Shown here: positions 35,101 through 45,700 of the stretch, piece after piece
How the letters are laid out: the number at the start of each line of letters is the position of its first letter
Numbering within the stretch: the first letter of the stretch is position 1
Assembly (NCBI GenBank): GCA_963580455.1
Contig: OY756967.1
Location: 19,824,022 to 19,888,021 of the forward strand
Length of the DNA: 64,000 nt
Source of the DNA: Euonymus europaeus
Lineage: Eukaryota; Streptophyta; Magnoliopsida; Celastrales; Celastraceae
Reading direction: 5' to 3'
Made by a program: the position numbers and the translations under genes
Notes under the pieces: generated by a model
Seen by the model: only the letters and a program-made list of their open reading frames with translations
Told to the model about the DNA's origin: nothing
Databases searched by the model: none

Positions 35101-38100
35101 TACTCTGAAATGCTTACTTCGTTACCTCAAAGGCACTCTTCATCATGGTCTCATCTAGGGGTGTTCACGAGCCGAACTTCTGAATGTTCAGGCTCGGCAC
35201 GACAGGAAATTTCGAGTTCGAGCTCAACTCGTTTAAGCTCGATTAATTTGACGAGCTCGGCTCGACATGTTAAAAATGTAGATATGAATTTATAATTTAT
35301 GGATTATATACTTATATGTAATATATGTAATATATACTTATATTATAATATATAATTATAAGATTATAATTATATAATTAATAATATTATAATACTTAAC
35401 GAGCCGACTCACTAGCCGAATAGTATAAGTCTCGAATTCGAGCTCGTTTGATAAACGAGCCTATACATGTGTTCGAGCTCGAGCCATAACGAACTCGAGC
35501 CGAGCCTTATTGAGCTCGGCCCTAATAGCTTGATAATGGCTCGGCTCATCAACAGCCCTAGTCTTATCTATCACTCCACCAGCAATAATGCACTTTGCCT
35601 ACTCAGATTCTGACTGGGCCAGTAATCCTGATGATAGGTCATCCAACCCAATCTCCTGGCACTCCAAAAAAATAGAGGGCAATAGCGCGTTCTTCCACTA
35701 AAGTAGAGTATTGTTCTCTGGTTGCCACTGCTTCCTAAATTGTATGGATTACTCAACTTTTCTGTGAGCTTCACATTCCACTGCCTCGAACTCCTCTATT
35801 ATTATGCGACAATCTTGGGGCTACGCACTTAAGTATGAATCCAGTCTTGCACTCCAAAATAAAGCATATTGCTATCGACATTCACTTTCAGCACGTTCTG
35901 GTTCAAAAATAAGTTCTTATTGTTCGGCATTTATCCACTGTGTACCAACTTGCTCACTACGGCTCTTCCACGATTGCACTTTCTTCTTCTCAGAGACAAG
36001 ATCAGCTTGCTCGACAACACCCTGATCTTGTAGGGGCATATAGAAACCACTGGTCAAAAGACCTAACCTTTAGATATATCCTAGTCTTGCTTTCCTAAGA
36101 CCTATGCTCATGTGTAGACCTCAAACGGGCTATATTATGTACTTGTATTATTTTTGTTACCGTTAACTCAACGGTCCTTTTCTTCGTCGCCTATTTAGCT
36201 AGCGTAGGTTGTATTCTTGCTTTCTAATTGAATAAAAGTTCTCAATTCAAATACTTTGAACTCTCCAACTTTTAATTTCAATCCCAATATAAAAGGTAAA
36301 CAACTCTCATGCACAAAGTTTCGCAATAGGCCCAAATTGGGGACATGCAGAATTTACACAAACCTTACGCATGGAAAGGCTTTTTTCAAGAATCGAACAT
36401 GTGACCTCTAGAAGGCGCCCTGACAACTCTACCACTAGGCCACATGTCTGCATGTTATTTTAATCCCAATAAACAAATAAAATACTTAACATAATGTTGC
36501 ACGTTGAACATATTTCAAAACACCAAAGCCTAGGAATATCACAAAAATCTAAAATCCAATCACCAATGTCAACAAGTTTGAGCTCAAATTCAGAGCTTAA
36601 TTTAAAGAGAGAGCAAATTGTCCCAACAGACCTTGACCAACAGTCACATCAACTGTTTTTATCGTGTCATATAGTTTAGGAGCCACCACCTCTAAAAAAT
36701 GATCTCTTTCCAAAAGACTCTTATTTCCAACACACATTATGTCACTTACAGGTTATTACATCACAAATCAATAAGCAGATGTCTTTTTGTAATTGATGCG
36801 AAAGTAACAAATCCATTACAATGATCTGTCCATTTGAGAAGCATCGAGGATATACACGTATATAAGATTCAGAAAAATCAAAAGAAAAAAGGGAAAATCA
36901 AGGCCAGAATCTGTTTAACAATATTTGAGTGTTTGCATCTGACTTCCAGATCCCACTTCCATTTCAGGGCATCGTTTTCCCCACGTTTTGTAAGGGTTAA
37001 ACGTTTATTGAACAAAAGCAGTAAAGATGAGATGCTCTTTAACAGTAACTACACATGAAAGGGAAAGCATTGCATCTGACAAAAAAATTTGTTTACATCA
37101 ATTTTCTTTATATCCTAAAAAAAAAGAGTGCCTCGGCACTTGCAGCCGTGTTGATGATTCATCATAATAAAATGCTCTCTTTGCGCCTCTTGCTCCAAAC
37201 GATCCAACAAATCACCAAAAATAAATTGAATCAGCCACTTAGTCTGGCCCTAATAAATAGTTAAAAACTACTGAAAGCTGAGCATTTAATTTTTTCTCCA
37301 ATGCACTGACAACCACCCACGATATACCCATAATTTTTTAAATTTAACATCAAAAGTCTCCTTGCTTATCTACTACAAAATACAGCAAGAAACACCAAAT
37401 CTCCAGGTTCCTTGCTTAGATGTTGCCTACTCACTAATATTTGACCATTTCTTCGCAAATCATCAGCATTACATATCCTCTCCCAAAAGCTTTTCTGCTG
37501 AAGAACACTACTTCCGTGATCACTCTCGCTTCCAATAGCTTCCCATTATAAATTAAGTCCCACTCCCTCGTCACAAAAATGGTTATTTGTTAAGGATTGG
37601 ATGTATACCATAAATTGGGAAACTCCTATTCACCATGCTTTAAAAATTACTACAGCTAAGAAACATAAGATCAACTGCATAAACAGGGACACCATTAAAC
37701 AACCCAATAATTTGATTGCTTCCTTAATTAAAGGTGATATAATCATAACGGCCAACATATCACCATGCTTTAAAAATTACTACAGATGAGAAACATAAGG
37801 CCCACTGCGTAAATAGGGCACCGTTAAACAACCCAAAAATTTGATTGCTTCCTTAATTAAAGGTGATAGAATCACAACGACCAACATATCACCATGTTTT
37901 GAAAATTACTACGGATGAGAAACATAAGATCCGCTGCGTAAACAGGGACACTGTTAAACAACCCAAGAATTTGATTGCTTCATTAATTAAAGGTGATATA
38001 ATCACAACGACCAACATATCAATAATTTTGACTGTGAAAATCAAATATGAATAAAAGAAAGGGAATAGTCAACAACAGCTACAACTAAAAACGTACCTTA

Positions 38101-41100
38101 CCACTAACACATACAAGGTCTCCCAATTTATGCTTCTCCTGAAGACTCTTAAGAAAAGGCTGACTAGCAAAACGAGTGCCACGGAAAAATTTCTTCAGAT
38201 GCACATAAATTTTTTTCTTTCCTAATCTATCAGTATCATTCACAACATGCTCAAGAGCAGCCTCCTTGTTAGGAATCTCACAAGCAACAACCACTTCAAG
38301 AAACGAAAAGGAGTAGCCAGCCCTGATTCCCCTGGAAAAAGAAAAGAATTGTGATAACTTATCTCCACGGTTAACCATACTAATTGATATTGCATGCACA
38401 CAATAAGGAATCATGTATGATTCCAGAACTAAAGCCAAAACCTAAAGGTGTCAAAAGGCATATAATCTTCTATTAAGGGTATATAATTTAAGGGCCTACG
38501 ACATCATCTTAATCAGAAGTTAGATTTTTTTTTATTCTAACAAGAAATCACAAAAACTTTCATAGAGAATATTAATCATATTCACAATATCAGGATGGCA
38601 TGCTGATATCCCAGGCAAGAGTTCTGCATGCTTCCGTCACTGTAAATGTTCAATTATTGAGAGATTATCATTTATGATATATCAATTCATTAACTGTTAA
38701 AGAACAGAAAGTCCACACCCTTATGAAATATGCAGACTCCAAGTACATAAGGCATTAGACTTCATTTCCCCTCATCAAATGCCTCAGAGAACAGCCAAGA
38801 ACATCTGTAACAAAGGCAAAGCTGGACGAAACTTTCTTGAACCCAACGAAGACACTGAAAATAATATGCATGCATTCAGGGAAACTATTACCACCAAACA
38901 ATAAATATCTGCTTACCTAGAAGATAAGACTTCCCCAACACAAATCATGTATTGTCCATCATTAATTTCTGCCTGGGCATTCTGTAAATCAGCGTAAGTC
39001 CGAGGAAAATGATGCAGCAATTTCCTTAGCTGCACGGAAACAACAAGTACAGTGTGAAGCTAAGACCAATTTCAAGCACAAGTTTTAGAAGGCAGTGCTT
39101 TTATATGGTCTCAAGAGAACCACCGTGTGAAAGCCACAGCTCTCCAGTTGACGACAAAACTTTTTGCTCAATCCAGGAATGCAACTGATAGAATTATCCA
39201 GGGACAACACAACCGATTCAGCATCCAATTCTGACATCAGAACCGCTTTGCTAAGAGATTCAATTGTAAGCCCTGGATCATTGGATTTGTTTTCAACCTC
39301 CAAAGTTACTGACTGAGATGGCAAAGGAAAAGTAACAAAATTGTCATCTTGGTATTCCTTTGGTGTATGAGAATCCGCCTTCAAAATACCGTCAGTTGAT
39401 GGAAAAGTACCACCAAGACCATTTTGAGAGTTCACCTTTGCAGTGGCATACGTAGTACGCCATGGTTCACTGACGGTATTTGAATGAACTCCCTCTGCAC
39501 CCGTGGAAGTAGGAGGAAATTCTTCTAAACTTGAATTTGGTAATAAACTCGTCATTTCAGAGCAAACTGGGTTCTCATCATACAGTGCGACTAAAGGAGA
39601 ACTACCCAAAATGATAGATGGATACTTTCTACATGCCAAGGAAGCATCAAAGCCATCGATAGCAGCCTTAAAACTTGGACCAGATTGATTTCCAACTTGT
39701 TTACTCACAATTAAATCACAAGCGCTATTACTATCCATTAGAACTGATACCTACGAGCAAAGAGAATTGCAATATGTGGATAATTATTCTGACAAAATAA
39801 ATGAGGAACGGAATGAAATTAACACAATTTCCTGATCCTTTACGAATTTTTCGAAGTGTTTTGCCAAGGATGGAAAAAAAAATCTATGACAAAGGAATAA
39901 GTTCAAGCCAAAAGGAACAAAGGAACAATGAAATAAAGTTAATGCAACCCAGATGCAGGAGGGTCTTAACATAGATATGCTATAGCGCAAAAGATGAAAT
40001 AAATACATATTCAAGACAATGAAGGCTACATCGATTGAAACAAATGAGCAACCGCATGCATGCAAATGCCCCTATAAGAAAAGTGTGGCTTGAATAGAGG
40101 AGAAAACATAGAAGCAAATAAAGGCCAAATTGACAGGGGAAAAAGGTTAATTTGAAAATAATATACTTACAGCTCTAGATAGAGCAGAGTCAAACAGCAT
40201 AGTAGGAAACCATATACCCAATAGAAGTCATTCATTAGTCAAATTGCATCATAATGTCGTATAAAGTATAAACAAATTGATTTGACAAGAATTTTAAAAA
40301 AAAATGACCCCCATTATAGATCTGTTAGGAGTTGAGAGAACACAAATTTCTAGTATATTCAATCCTCTTAAATAATTACACAGCAGCTCACTAATATATA
40401 TAGTCACACATACATAGTTCTAGATTTTCCTAGATAATTCTAAAAACATATGGATATATGTTTACCTACATAATTCTAGAATCATCTATACAAGTCTACA
40501 CACTTGCGGATATATGTTTACCTACATAATTCTAGAATCTTCTATACAAGTCCACAGACTTGTGGATATATGTTTACCTACATAATTCTAGAATCTTCTA
40601 TACAAGTCCACACACTTGTCCTTCAACACTCCCCCTCAAGTTGGAGCATAGATGTTACTCATGCCCAACTTGTCACACAACTCTAAGAATTGAGTCCTCC
40701 ACAGTGCTTTAGTAAAGATATCTCCAATTTGATCTTTAGAGCGAACAAACATTGGAAGAATTCGCTTGGTCTTCACTACCAAGTCTCGAATAAAATGGCA
40801 ATCCACCTCAATATGTTTAGTACGCTCATGAAAAATAGGATTAGAAGCAATATACATAGCTGCTTGATTATCACAGAACATTTTCATAGGAGTAAGAGAT
40901 GGAAAACCTATTTCTTGCAGCAAGGACTGAACCCACATCATCTCACAAGCAGTGTGTGCCATAGCACGATACTCGGCTTCTACACTAGATCTAGCAACCA
41001 CATTCTGCTTCTTACTCTTCCATGTAACCAAGTTATCTCCCAGAAAAACACAATAACCAGAGATTGATCTCCTATCAAGAGAATCTCCAGCCCAGTCCGC

Positions 41101-44100
41101 ATCACTAAATCCCTTGATTTCAAAGGATTTAGAACGTTTAAACAATAAACCCAATTCAGGTGCACCCTTAAGATATTTAAGTATTCTACAGGCTGCATTC
41201 CAATGTTCTACCTGTGGATTCTGCATGAATTGACTCACAACTCCAACAGCAAATGAAATATCAGGACGAGTAACAGTAAGATAAATCAATTTTCCTACTA
41301 ATCTCCGATATCTACTTGGATTCTCAAAAGGCTCTCCACCATCTTTGCTAAACTTAACATTAGGATCCATAGGAGTCGAAACGGGTTTAGCTCCCAAGAG
41401 ACCAGTCTCCTGTAATAAATCTGTCACATACTTTCTTTGGCACAGAGATAAACCAAGATTGGATCGAGCTACCTCAATTCCTAAGAAATAACGCAATTTA
41501 CCAAGATCCTTTACACTAAAAAGACCATTGAGAAACAGTTTGAGTGCCTGGATGCCTGCTAAATCACTACCAGTGACTACAATATCATCCACGTACACAA
41601 CAAGAATAATGCAACCACTAGCACTATGTTTCACAAAGACAGAATGATCCACAACTACCTGCTTCATGCCAAAGGTTAACACAGCATTACTGAACTTTTC
41701 AAACCATGCCCGAGGAGATTGTTTAAGACCATATATGGCTTTGTGCAATCTACATACCTTCTTACACTCCCCCTGAGCAACATATCCAGGAGGTTGCTCC
41801 ATATACACCTCTTCTTGTAAATCACCATGTAAGAAGGCGTTTTTAATATCAAGTTGATATAAGGGCCAATCTTTGGTGACTGCAACTGCCAAAATGACTC
41901 GAACAGAAGACAACCGAGCAACTGGAGAGAAAGTTTCAAAGTAATCAACGTCATATGTTTGAGTGTACCCTTTTGCAACTAAGCGAGCCTTATATCTCTC
42001 GATACTACCATCAGGGAGATATTTAATGGCATAAACCCATCGACAACCAACAACATGCTTTCCAGGAGGTAAATCAACAAGAGTCCAAGTCTGATTGCGC
42101 TTTAGAGCAGCAATTTCATCATCCATAGCTTGTTTCCAAGCAGGAATAGTAACGGCTTGATTAAAAGAAGAGGGAAGACGAGTGGCAGAAAGAGAAGTAA
42201 TAAAGGAAGAAAAGGAAGGAGTCAAATGAGAAAAGGACACAACATTGGAAATAGGATGTTGAGTACAAGTCCGTTTACCTTTACGAAGAGCAACAGGAAG
42301 ATCAGTAGGAGAGACTGTAGGAGGAACAACAGGATCTGGGAGCGAAGAGGACAGTGGGGGAGTCGAAGCAGGTTGGTCTTTAAGATGTGGATCTGTTGGA
42401 CCAGCAGATTTAAGCTTGGACCAAGTGCCTCTACTATAAACTTGTAATGGTTTGGGTAAATCATTAGAAGAGGGAGGTAGAGGTAAAGGAACAGAAGAGG
42501 ACTCGGGAACCATAGGAGAGTTAGAAAAATATGGAACATCATCAAAGAAAGTAACATCAGAGCTTACATAATACCGACAAGAAACAGGATCCCAACAACG
42601 ATAACCTTTTTGTGTACGAGAGTAACCAACAAAGATACATGAAGTAGCCCGAGCAGTCAACTTATCATTACCACCACGCAAGATTTGAACAAAACATTTA
42701 CTACCAAAGACATGAAGGGGAAGAGAGAATGCAGGAAGAGAAGGAAAAAGAATAGAAAAAGGAGATTTACCATGTAAAAGAGAAGACGGCATTCTATTAA
42801 TTAAATAACAAGCAGTTAAAACAGCATCACCCCAATAGCATTTAGGAACATGCATATGAAGAAGTAGTGTACGAGCAATTTCAATAATATGCCGATTTTT
42901 ACGCTCAGCAACACCATTTTGTTGAGGTGTATGTGGACATGAAGTTTCATGAATAATACCTTTGGTTGCCAAAAAAGAAGATAAGGGTCCTTTAACATAT
43001 TCAAGAGCATTATCAGAACGTAACACACGAATAGAAGTACCAAATTGATTGTAAATTTCATTATAAAAGAGTTCAAAAATAGGGGCTATATCAGAACGAC
43101 GTTTTAATAAAAACAACCAAGTCATCCGAGAATGATCATCAATAAAGGTTACAAAGTAGAAATGACCACTAAGACTAGCAACACGAGTAGGCCCCCAAAT
43201 ATCAGAGTGCACTAATTCAAAAGGAACAGAACGACGACTAGTAACACGTGGAGGAAAGGAAACACGATGATGTTTACCTAACTCACAAGCATCACATTCT
43301 AACTTAGACAGAGAAGAAGGAACAAACATAAGTTGTCGAAGAAGTTTCAAGGATGGATGCCCCAAACGATAGTGCCACTGAAGAGGAGACAAGGAAGATA
43401 CGTCAAAAGTAGAAAGCAAAGCAGTAGGTGGATCCAAATAATAAAGACCAGCGTGTTCACGACCCCCACCAATCATCTTCTTCGTCTCTAAGTCTTGAAA
43501 AACACAATGAGAGGGAAAGAAAGTGACACTACAGTTAAAGGCTTTGGTAAGCTTACTGACAGACATAAGATTAAAAGGAAAGTTAGGAACATATTGAACA
43601 TGTTGCAGGGAAAGAGAAGGAGTAGGGGATAAAGTACCACTGCCTAACACAAAACAAGGACGTCCATCAGCAACAGTTATAGTTTGAGGGGATGAATTAG
43701 AATCAAAGGTAATAAATTTATCAAACTTTCCAGTAATATGTGTTGAGGCACCTGAGTCAATAACCCAAGGAGACATACCAGAAACATTAAGACATGGAGA
43801 AGTACCTGATTGAGTAAGAGTAGCAACATCTGAAGACGAATATTGTTGAGAACGATGGAGAAGAGAGTCATACTCAGCTTGAGAGATAGTGATAGTAGAA
43901 GGAACAGGTACGGAAGATGAAGAAGCAGCACTAGCAGCACCAGAACTTGGAAATCCTGAACTACCGCCAGAAGAAGGCCGAGAGAGATTATTACGTTCCC
44001 AAGGTTTACCATATTTATCATAACATCGATCAACAGTATGGTTGTCCTTTCCACAAAAGATACATTTACGTACAATTCCACGTCCACGACCACGGCCAAA

Positions 44101-45700
44101 AATTTGAAGAGTGTCATGATCACGGGACAAGTCTGAAGTAGAGATTGGTGAAGATGCAGAGGCAGACATTGGTATGGTAGATAATCAGACACAAACACCA
44201 GAAGCCAAATAGAAGGACTAAGAGAGTACCAGAACAGCAAGTGATAGGAAAATGCTAAAGCAAATTCACAGACAGAACCTGAGAATACCAGCAAGACAGA
44301 ACCTGGAACAACTGGGGAAACAAAACAAATTCACGCCTGAACCACAGAATACCAGACGAAATAGAACACCTACACAGGACGAAACTTCCGACAGAGGCGG
44401 GAAGCAACAAGCGCAACACCACAAACAGAAGCGCAACACCAGAACAACTTCCGAAACAGAAACCAGAGACGAGGCGCAACCACCGCAGCAGAGGCGCGAC
44501 CACACAAGAAGGAGAAACCCTAGATACCTGGCTCCGATACCATGTTAGGAGTTGAGAGAACACAAATTTCTAGTATATTCAATCCTCTTAAATAATTACA
44601 CAGCAGCTCACTAATATATATAGTCACACATACATAGTTCTAGATTTTCCTAGATAATTCTAAAAACATATGGATATATGTTTACCTACATAATTCTAGA
44701 ATCATCTATACAAGTCTACACACTTGCGGATATATGTTTACCTACATAATTCTAGAATCTTCTATACAAGTCCACAGACTTGTGGATATATGTTTACCTA
44801 CATAATTCTAGAATCTTCTATACAAGTCCACACACTTGTCCTTCAACAAGATCAATTAGAAAAGACAAGAAAAAAGAAACTTGTATTCAAGCAGAGAGAT
44901 AAAAAAATTATTTATGCCTGAAGCAAAATGAAGACTAAATCAATTTATGAGGATTAACCAGCACAAAACATTCATGCATAAACACAAATGCACCTTATCA
45001 AGCAGCTTTGAACGATAACCAATGCCAGTTGTCTCATAACCATCTACTTCCTGCAGCAGCTTTTCTGCATATTTATGCCTTGCTCGATAACGTATTTTTG
45101 ATAGTTTGGATAAGAGGAAATTATTAAACCTGTGAATGGCAGCCAGTTAAGAATAGGTCTAAACCTCCACACTCGAGCTGAAAGTGATAACAAGAAGAAC
45201 AATGTACAGTACCTCATTTTTGTACCCAAAGGATTCCAGTATCCTATCTCCACTTTGAAGAAAATATCACTTCTCACTCGATTCCCACCAAAACACTGAG
45301 GATAGGAAAAAAAATCATTTTAAGTACCATTAATAAAATCTAAAAAGAGAAACATTTTACAAAGCTCCAAATCACAATGTCATGGTGTAAACATCCATGT
45401 GCAATGCATTATCCTATAAATTCTAAAAATCTTTCAATGTGAAGAGTATGAAATATTCATGGGTTTTAATCTTCACAAGTTAGCCTTCACCAAAAACTTA
45501 ATGATTATAATCAAACATTGCATGCAAAATCAAACAGTAAGCCAAAAGCCAAGCTCATTGAGAATGGATTTAGTTACAAATTGTGAATGTTATAAAGAAA
45601 CAAACAAACAATGTACTACAGAATCAAAAACACAAAAATGTCTACAGAAATTTATGTATACCGCGCCCCGTGATTGAACAACTGAGAGCGTAAGTGCCAT
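20152..45700 (-). CDS. RECG1: RecG-like DNA helicase, organellar
   Basis: Superfamily 2 helicase of the RecG family. In plants it acts in mitochondria and plastids, remodels recombination intermediates and restrains ectopic recombination. Coding exons, 5' to 3': 45662-45700, 45213-45295, 44994-45129, 39124-39750, 38917-39029, 38097-38331, 31126-31289, 29847-29928, 28720-28809, 28289-28522, 26626-26697, 26254-26403, 26018-26161, 23515-23673, 22368-22451, 20696-21268, 20152-20244. They total 3078 bp and 1025 residues, with phases consistent throughout. Visible features: basic transit-like N-terminus, helix-hairpin-helix/wedge region (about 275-470), Walker A GDVGCGKT 602-609, DEQH 707-710, SATPIPR 756-762, motif [13 protein letters not shown] 908-918, and the RecG-specific C-terminal region. 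All introns are GT-AG except 26162-26253 (GC-AG). A probable non-coding exon lies upstream, ending at 46324. Introns 3, 6 and 13 carry transposons, but the frame is intact. Confidence 0.93.
22436..23060. repeat. Direct repeat copying the RECG1 exon 15 edge
   Basis: About 140 bp at 22436-22575, spanning the 5' edge of exon 15 and its acceptor, recur with scattered changes at 22917-23055 inside intron 14. The second copy keeps the acceptor-like CACAG and the first six codons or so, but then runs into different sequence. It is an exon fragment, not a full spare exon. Confidence 0.8.
24395..24768. repeat. Perfect 374-bp palindrome, no loop
   Basis: The two 187-bp arms are exact reverse complements meeting at 24581/24582 within GCCATGGC. 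I checked the arms base by base and found no mismatch. An RNA read through it from RECG1 would fold into a 187-bp hairpin. Confidence 0.95.
24584..24645. promoter_or_regulatory. Pol III A-box and B-box-like motifs in palindrome arm
   Basis: GGCTTAGTTGG (24584-24594) fits the tRNA A-box consensus. GAGTTCGACTCC (24634-24645) fits the B box, about 50 bp away as in tRNA genes and SINE heads. Being palindromic, the element has the same pair on the other strand. No good cloverleaf could be drawn, so this is not called a tRNA gene. Confidence 0.6.
24793..25166. repeat. Second, imperfect palindrome
   Basis: The right arm 24980-25166 nearly repeats the right arm of the first palindrome. The left arm matches inwards from about 24836 with several substitutions, but its outer 43 bp are unrelated. 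The centre is the same GCCATGGC. Confidence 0.85.
27967..28175. repeat. Direct repeat, two ~80-bp units
   Basis: 27967-28047 and 28096-28175 share TTTTATTACTT(C/A)ACAGAAGGAG and surrounding sequence, 128 bp apart, in RECG1 intron 10. The flanking stretch 26.7-28.2 kb (intron 10) otherwise shows no recognisable gene. Confidence 0.65.
29091..29250 (+). mobile_element. Au-type SINE relic
   Basis: A tRNA-like start (GACCCAGTGGTAGAATGG) and, further on, GGGTAAGATATGCGTACATCTT and CTTGTGCACGAATGT resemble the body of the Au SINE family common in plants. The B box is decayed. It lies in RECG1 intron 8. Ends are approximate and no clear target site duplication was found. Confidence 0.55.
30570..30758. 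repeat. Direct repeat, 2 x 95 bp
   Basis: Two adjacent units starting CACCTGAT(A/G)CCACACATGG at 30570 and 30665, about 85-90 percent alike by eye, in RECG1 intron 7. Confidence 0.8.
31431..31603 (+). repeat. 5' LTR of old Copia
   Basis: Aligns with 36098-36271 (and 870-1043), sharing GACCTATGCTCATGTG and TTGAACTCTCCAACTT at its edges. It is followed within 3 bp by the tRNA-Met primer site. The start may extend a little further left. Confidence 0.7.
31616..36060 (+). pseudogene. Broken Copia gag-pol
   Basis: Pieces in order: gag with a [17 protein letters not shown] segment (about 31760-31810), a zinc knuckle that has lost its last cysteine (about 32520-32565), protease site D-S-E instead of D-S-G (about 32668), integrase with WHKRLGHP (about 33030) and YSDVWGP (about 33215), RT pieces to about 34600, and RNase H around 35600-36020. 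Frames change repeatedly and stops are frequent, and the RT YVDD motif is not visible. Unlike the young element, this one still shows a gag region. Confidence 0.8.
35156..35560. mobile_element. hAT-type MITE nested in old Copia
   Basis: 405 bp with 20-bp inverted ends (TAGGGGTGTTCACGAGCCGA and, on the other strand, TAGGGCTGTTGATGAGCCGA). Flanked by 8-bp repeats GTCTCATC (35148-35155) and GTCTTATC (35561-35568), one mismatch. The 8-bp duplication points to hAT. The arms are rich in GAGCTCG/GGCTCG around an AT-rich core. Non-coding. It splits the Copia between RT and RNase H. Confidence 0.85.
36098..36271 (+). repeat. 3' LTR of old Copia
   Basis: Partner of 31431-31603 and identical to 870-1043 in the left block copy. 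A purine-rich TTGTAGGGGCATA at about 36027-36039 upstream may be the remains of the polypurine tract. Confidence 0.7.
36290..36461 (-). mobile_element. tRNA-derived SINE (right copy)
   Basis: Same as 1062-1233, with AATCCCAATA on both sides (36280-36289 and 36462-36471). In RECG1 intron 6. Confidence 0.75.
37631..38019. repeat. Minisatellite, 3 x ~130 bp (right copy)
   Basis: Same array as 2403-2791, lying 78 bp downstream of RECG1 exon 6 on the gene strand. Confidence 0.9.
40323..40628 (-). repeat. 3' LTR of young Copia (right copy)
   Basis: 306 bp, same as the other three LTRs in the window. Perfect heat-shock-element motifs lie at 40529-40543 and 40585-40599, and a TATA-like stretch near 40394-40403. 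Transcription from this LTR would run into RECG1 exon 4 at 39750. Confidence 0.95.
40636..44169 (-). CDS. Copia polyprotein, gag-truncated (right copy)
   Basis: Identical in translation to 5408-8941: 1177 residues with zinc knuckle, D-S-G protease, D/D/E integrase, YVDD reverse transcriptase and RNase H, but no capsid region. Frame intact. Confidence 0.95.
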   Translation of the reverse strand: MSASASSPISTSDLSRDHDTLQIFGRGRGRGIVRKCIFCGKDNHTVDRCYDKYGKPWERNNLSRPSSGGSSGFPSSGAASAASSSSVPVPSTITISQAEYDSLLHRSQQYSSSDVATLTQSGTSPCLNVSGMSPWVIDSGASTHITGKFDKFITFDSNSSPQTITVADGRPCFVLGSGTLSPTPSLSLQHVQYVPNFPFNLMSVSKLTKAFNCSVTFFPSHCVFQDLETKKMIGGGREHAGLYYLDPPTALLSTFDVSSLSPLQWHYRLGHPSLKLLRQLMFVPSSLSKLECDACELGKHHRVSFPPRVTSRRSVPFELVHSDIWGPTRVASLSGHFYFVTFIDDHSRMTWLFLLKRRSDIAPIFELFYNEIYNQFGTSIRVLRSDNALEYVKGPLSSFLATKGIIHETSCPHTPQQNGVAERKNRHIIEIARTLLLHMHVPKCYWGDAVLTACYLINRMPSSLLHGKSPFSILFPSLPAFSLPLHVFGSKCFVQILRGGNDKLTARATSCIFVGYSRTQKGYRCWDPVSCRYYVSSDVTFFDDVPYFSNSPMVPESSSVPLPLPPSSNDLPKPLQVYSRGTWSKLKSAGPTDPHLKDQPASTPPLSSSLPDPVVPPTVSPTDLPVALRKGKRTCTQHPISNVVSFSHLTPSFSSFITSLSATRLPSSFNQAVTIPAWKQAMDDEIAALKRNQTWTLVDLPPGKHVVGCRWVYAIKYLPDGSIERYKARLVAKGYTQTYDVDYFETFSPVARLSSVRVILAVAVTKDWPLYQLDIKNAFLHGDLQEEVYMEQPPGYVAQGECKKVCRLHKAIYGLKQSPRAWFEKFSNAVLTFGMKQVVVDHSVFVKHSASGCIILVVYVDDIVVTGSDLAGIQALKLFLNGLFSVKDLGKLRYFLGIEVARSNLGLSLCQRKYVTDLLQETGLLGAKPVSTPMDPNVKFSKDGGEPFENPSRYRRLVGKLIYLTVTRPDISFAVGVVSQFMQNPQVEHWNAACRILKYLKGAPELGLLFKRSKSFEIKGFSDADWAGDSLDRRSISGYCVFLGDNLVTWKSKKQNVVARSSVEAEYRAMAHTACEMMWVQSLLQEIGFPSLTPMKMFCDNQAAMYIASNPIFHERTKHIEVDCHFIRDLVVKTKRILPMFVRSKDQIGDIFTKALWRTQFLELCDKLGMSNIYAPT
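44543..44848 (-). repeat. 5' LTR of young Copia (right copy)
   Basis: Identical to 40323-40628. The primer binding site follows at 44527-44542 on the minus strand. Confidence 0.95.

Larger units (their letters stand above)
31431..36271 (+). mobile_element. Old degraded Copia element in RECG1 intron 6
   Basis: Element of about 4.8 kb, antisense to RECG1. The 5' LTR (31431-31603) and 3' LTR (36098-36271) are about 85-90 percent alike by eye, so it is much older than the 40323-44848 element. The primer site TGGTATCAGA follows the 5' LTR at 31606. The coding region is broken. A MITE has inserted at 35156-35560. Exact LTR ends and target site duplication could not be fixed. Confidence 0.8.
40323..44848 (-). 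mobile_element. Young Copia LTR retrotransposon (right copy)
   Basis: Same insertion as 5095-9620, with identical LTRs (40323-40628 and 44543-44848) and AGATC target duplications (40318-40322 and 44849-44853). It fills most of intron 3 (39751-44993) of the complete RECG1, in sense. Exon 4 begins 572 bp beyond the 3' LTR. Confidence 0.95.
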
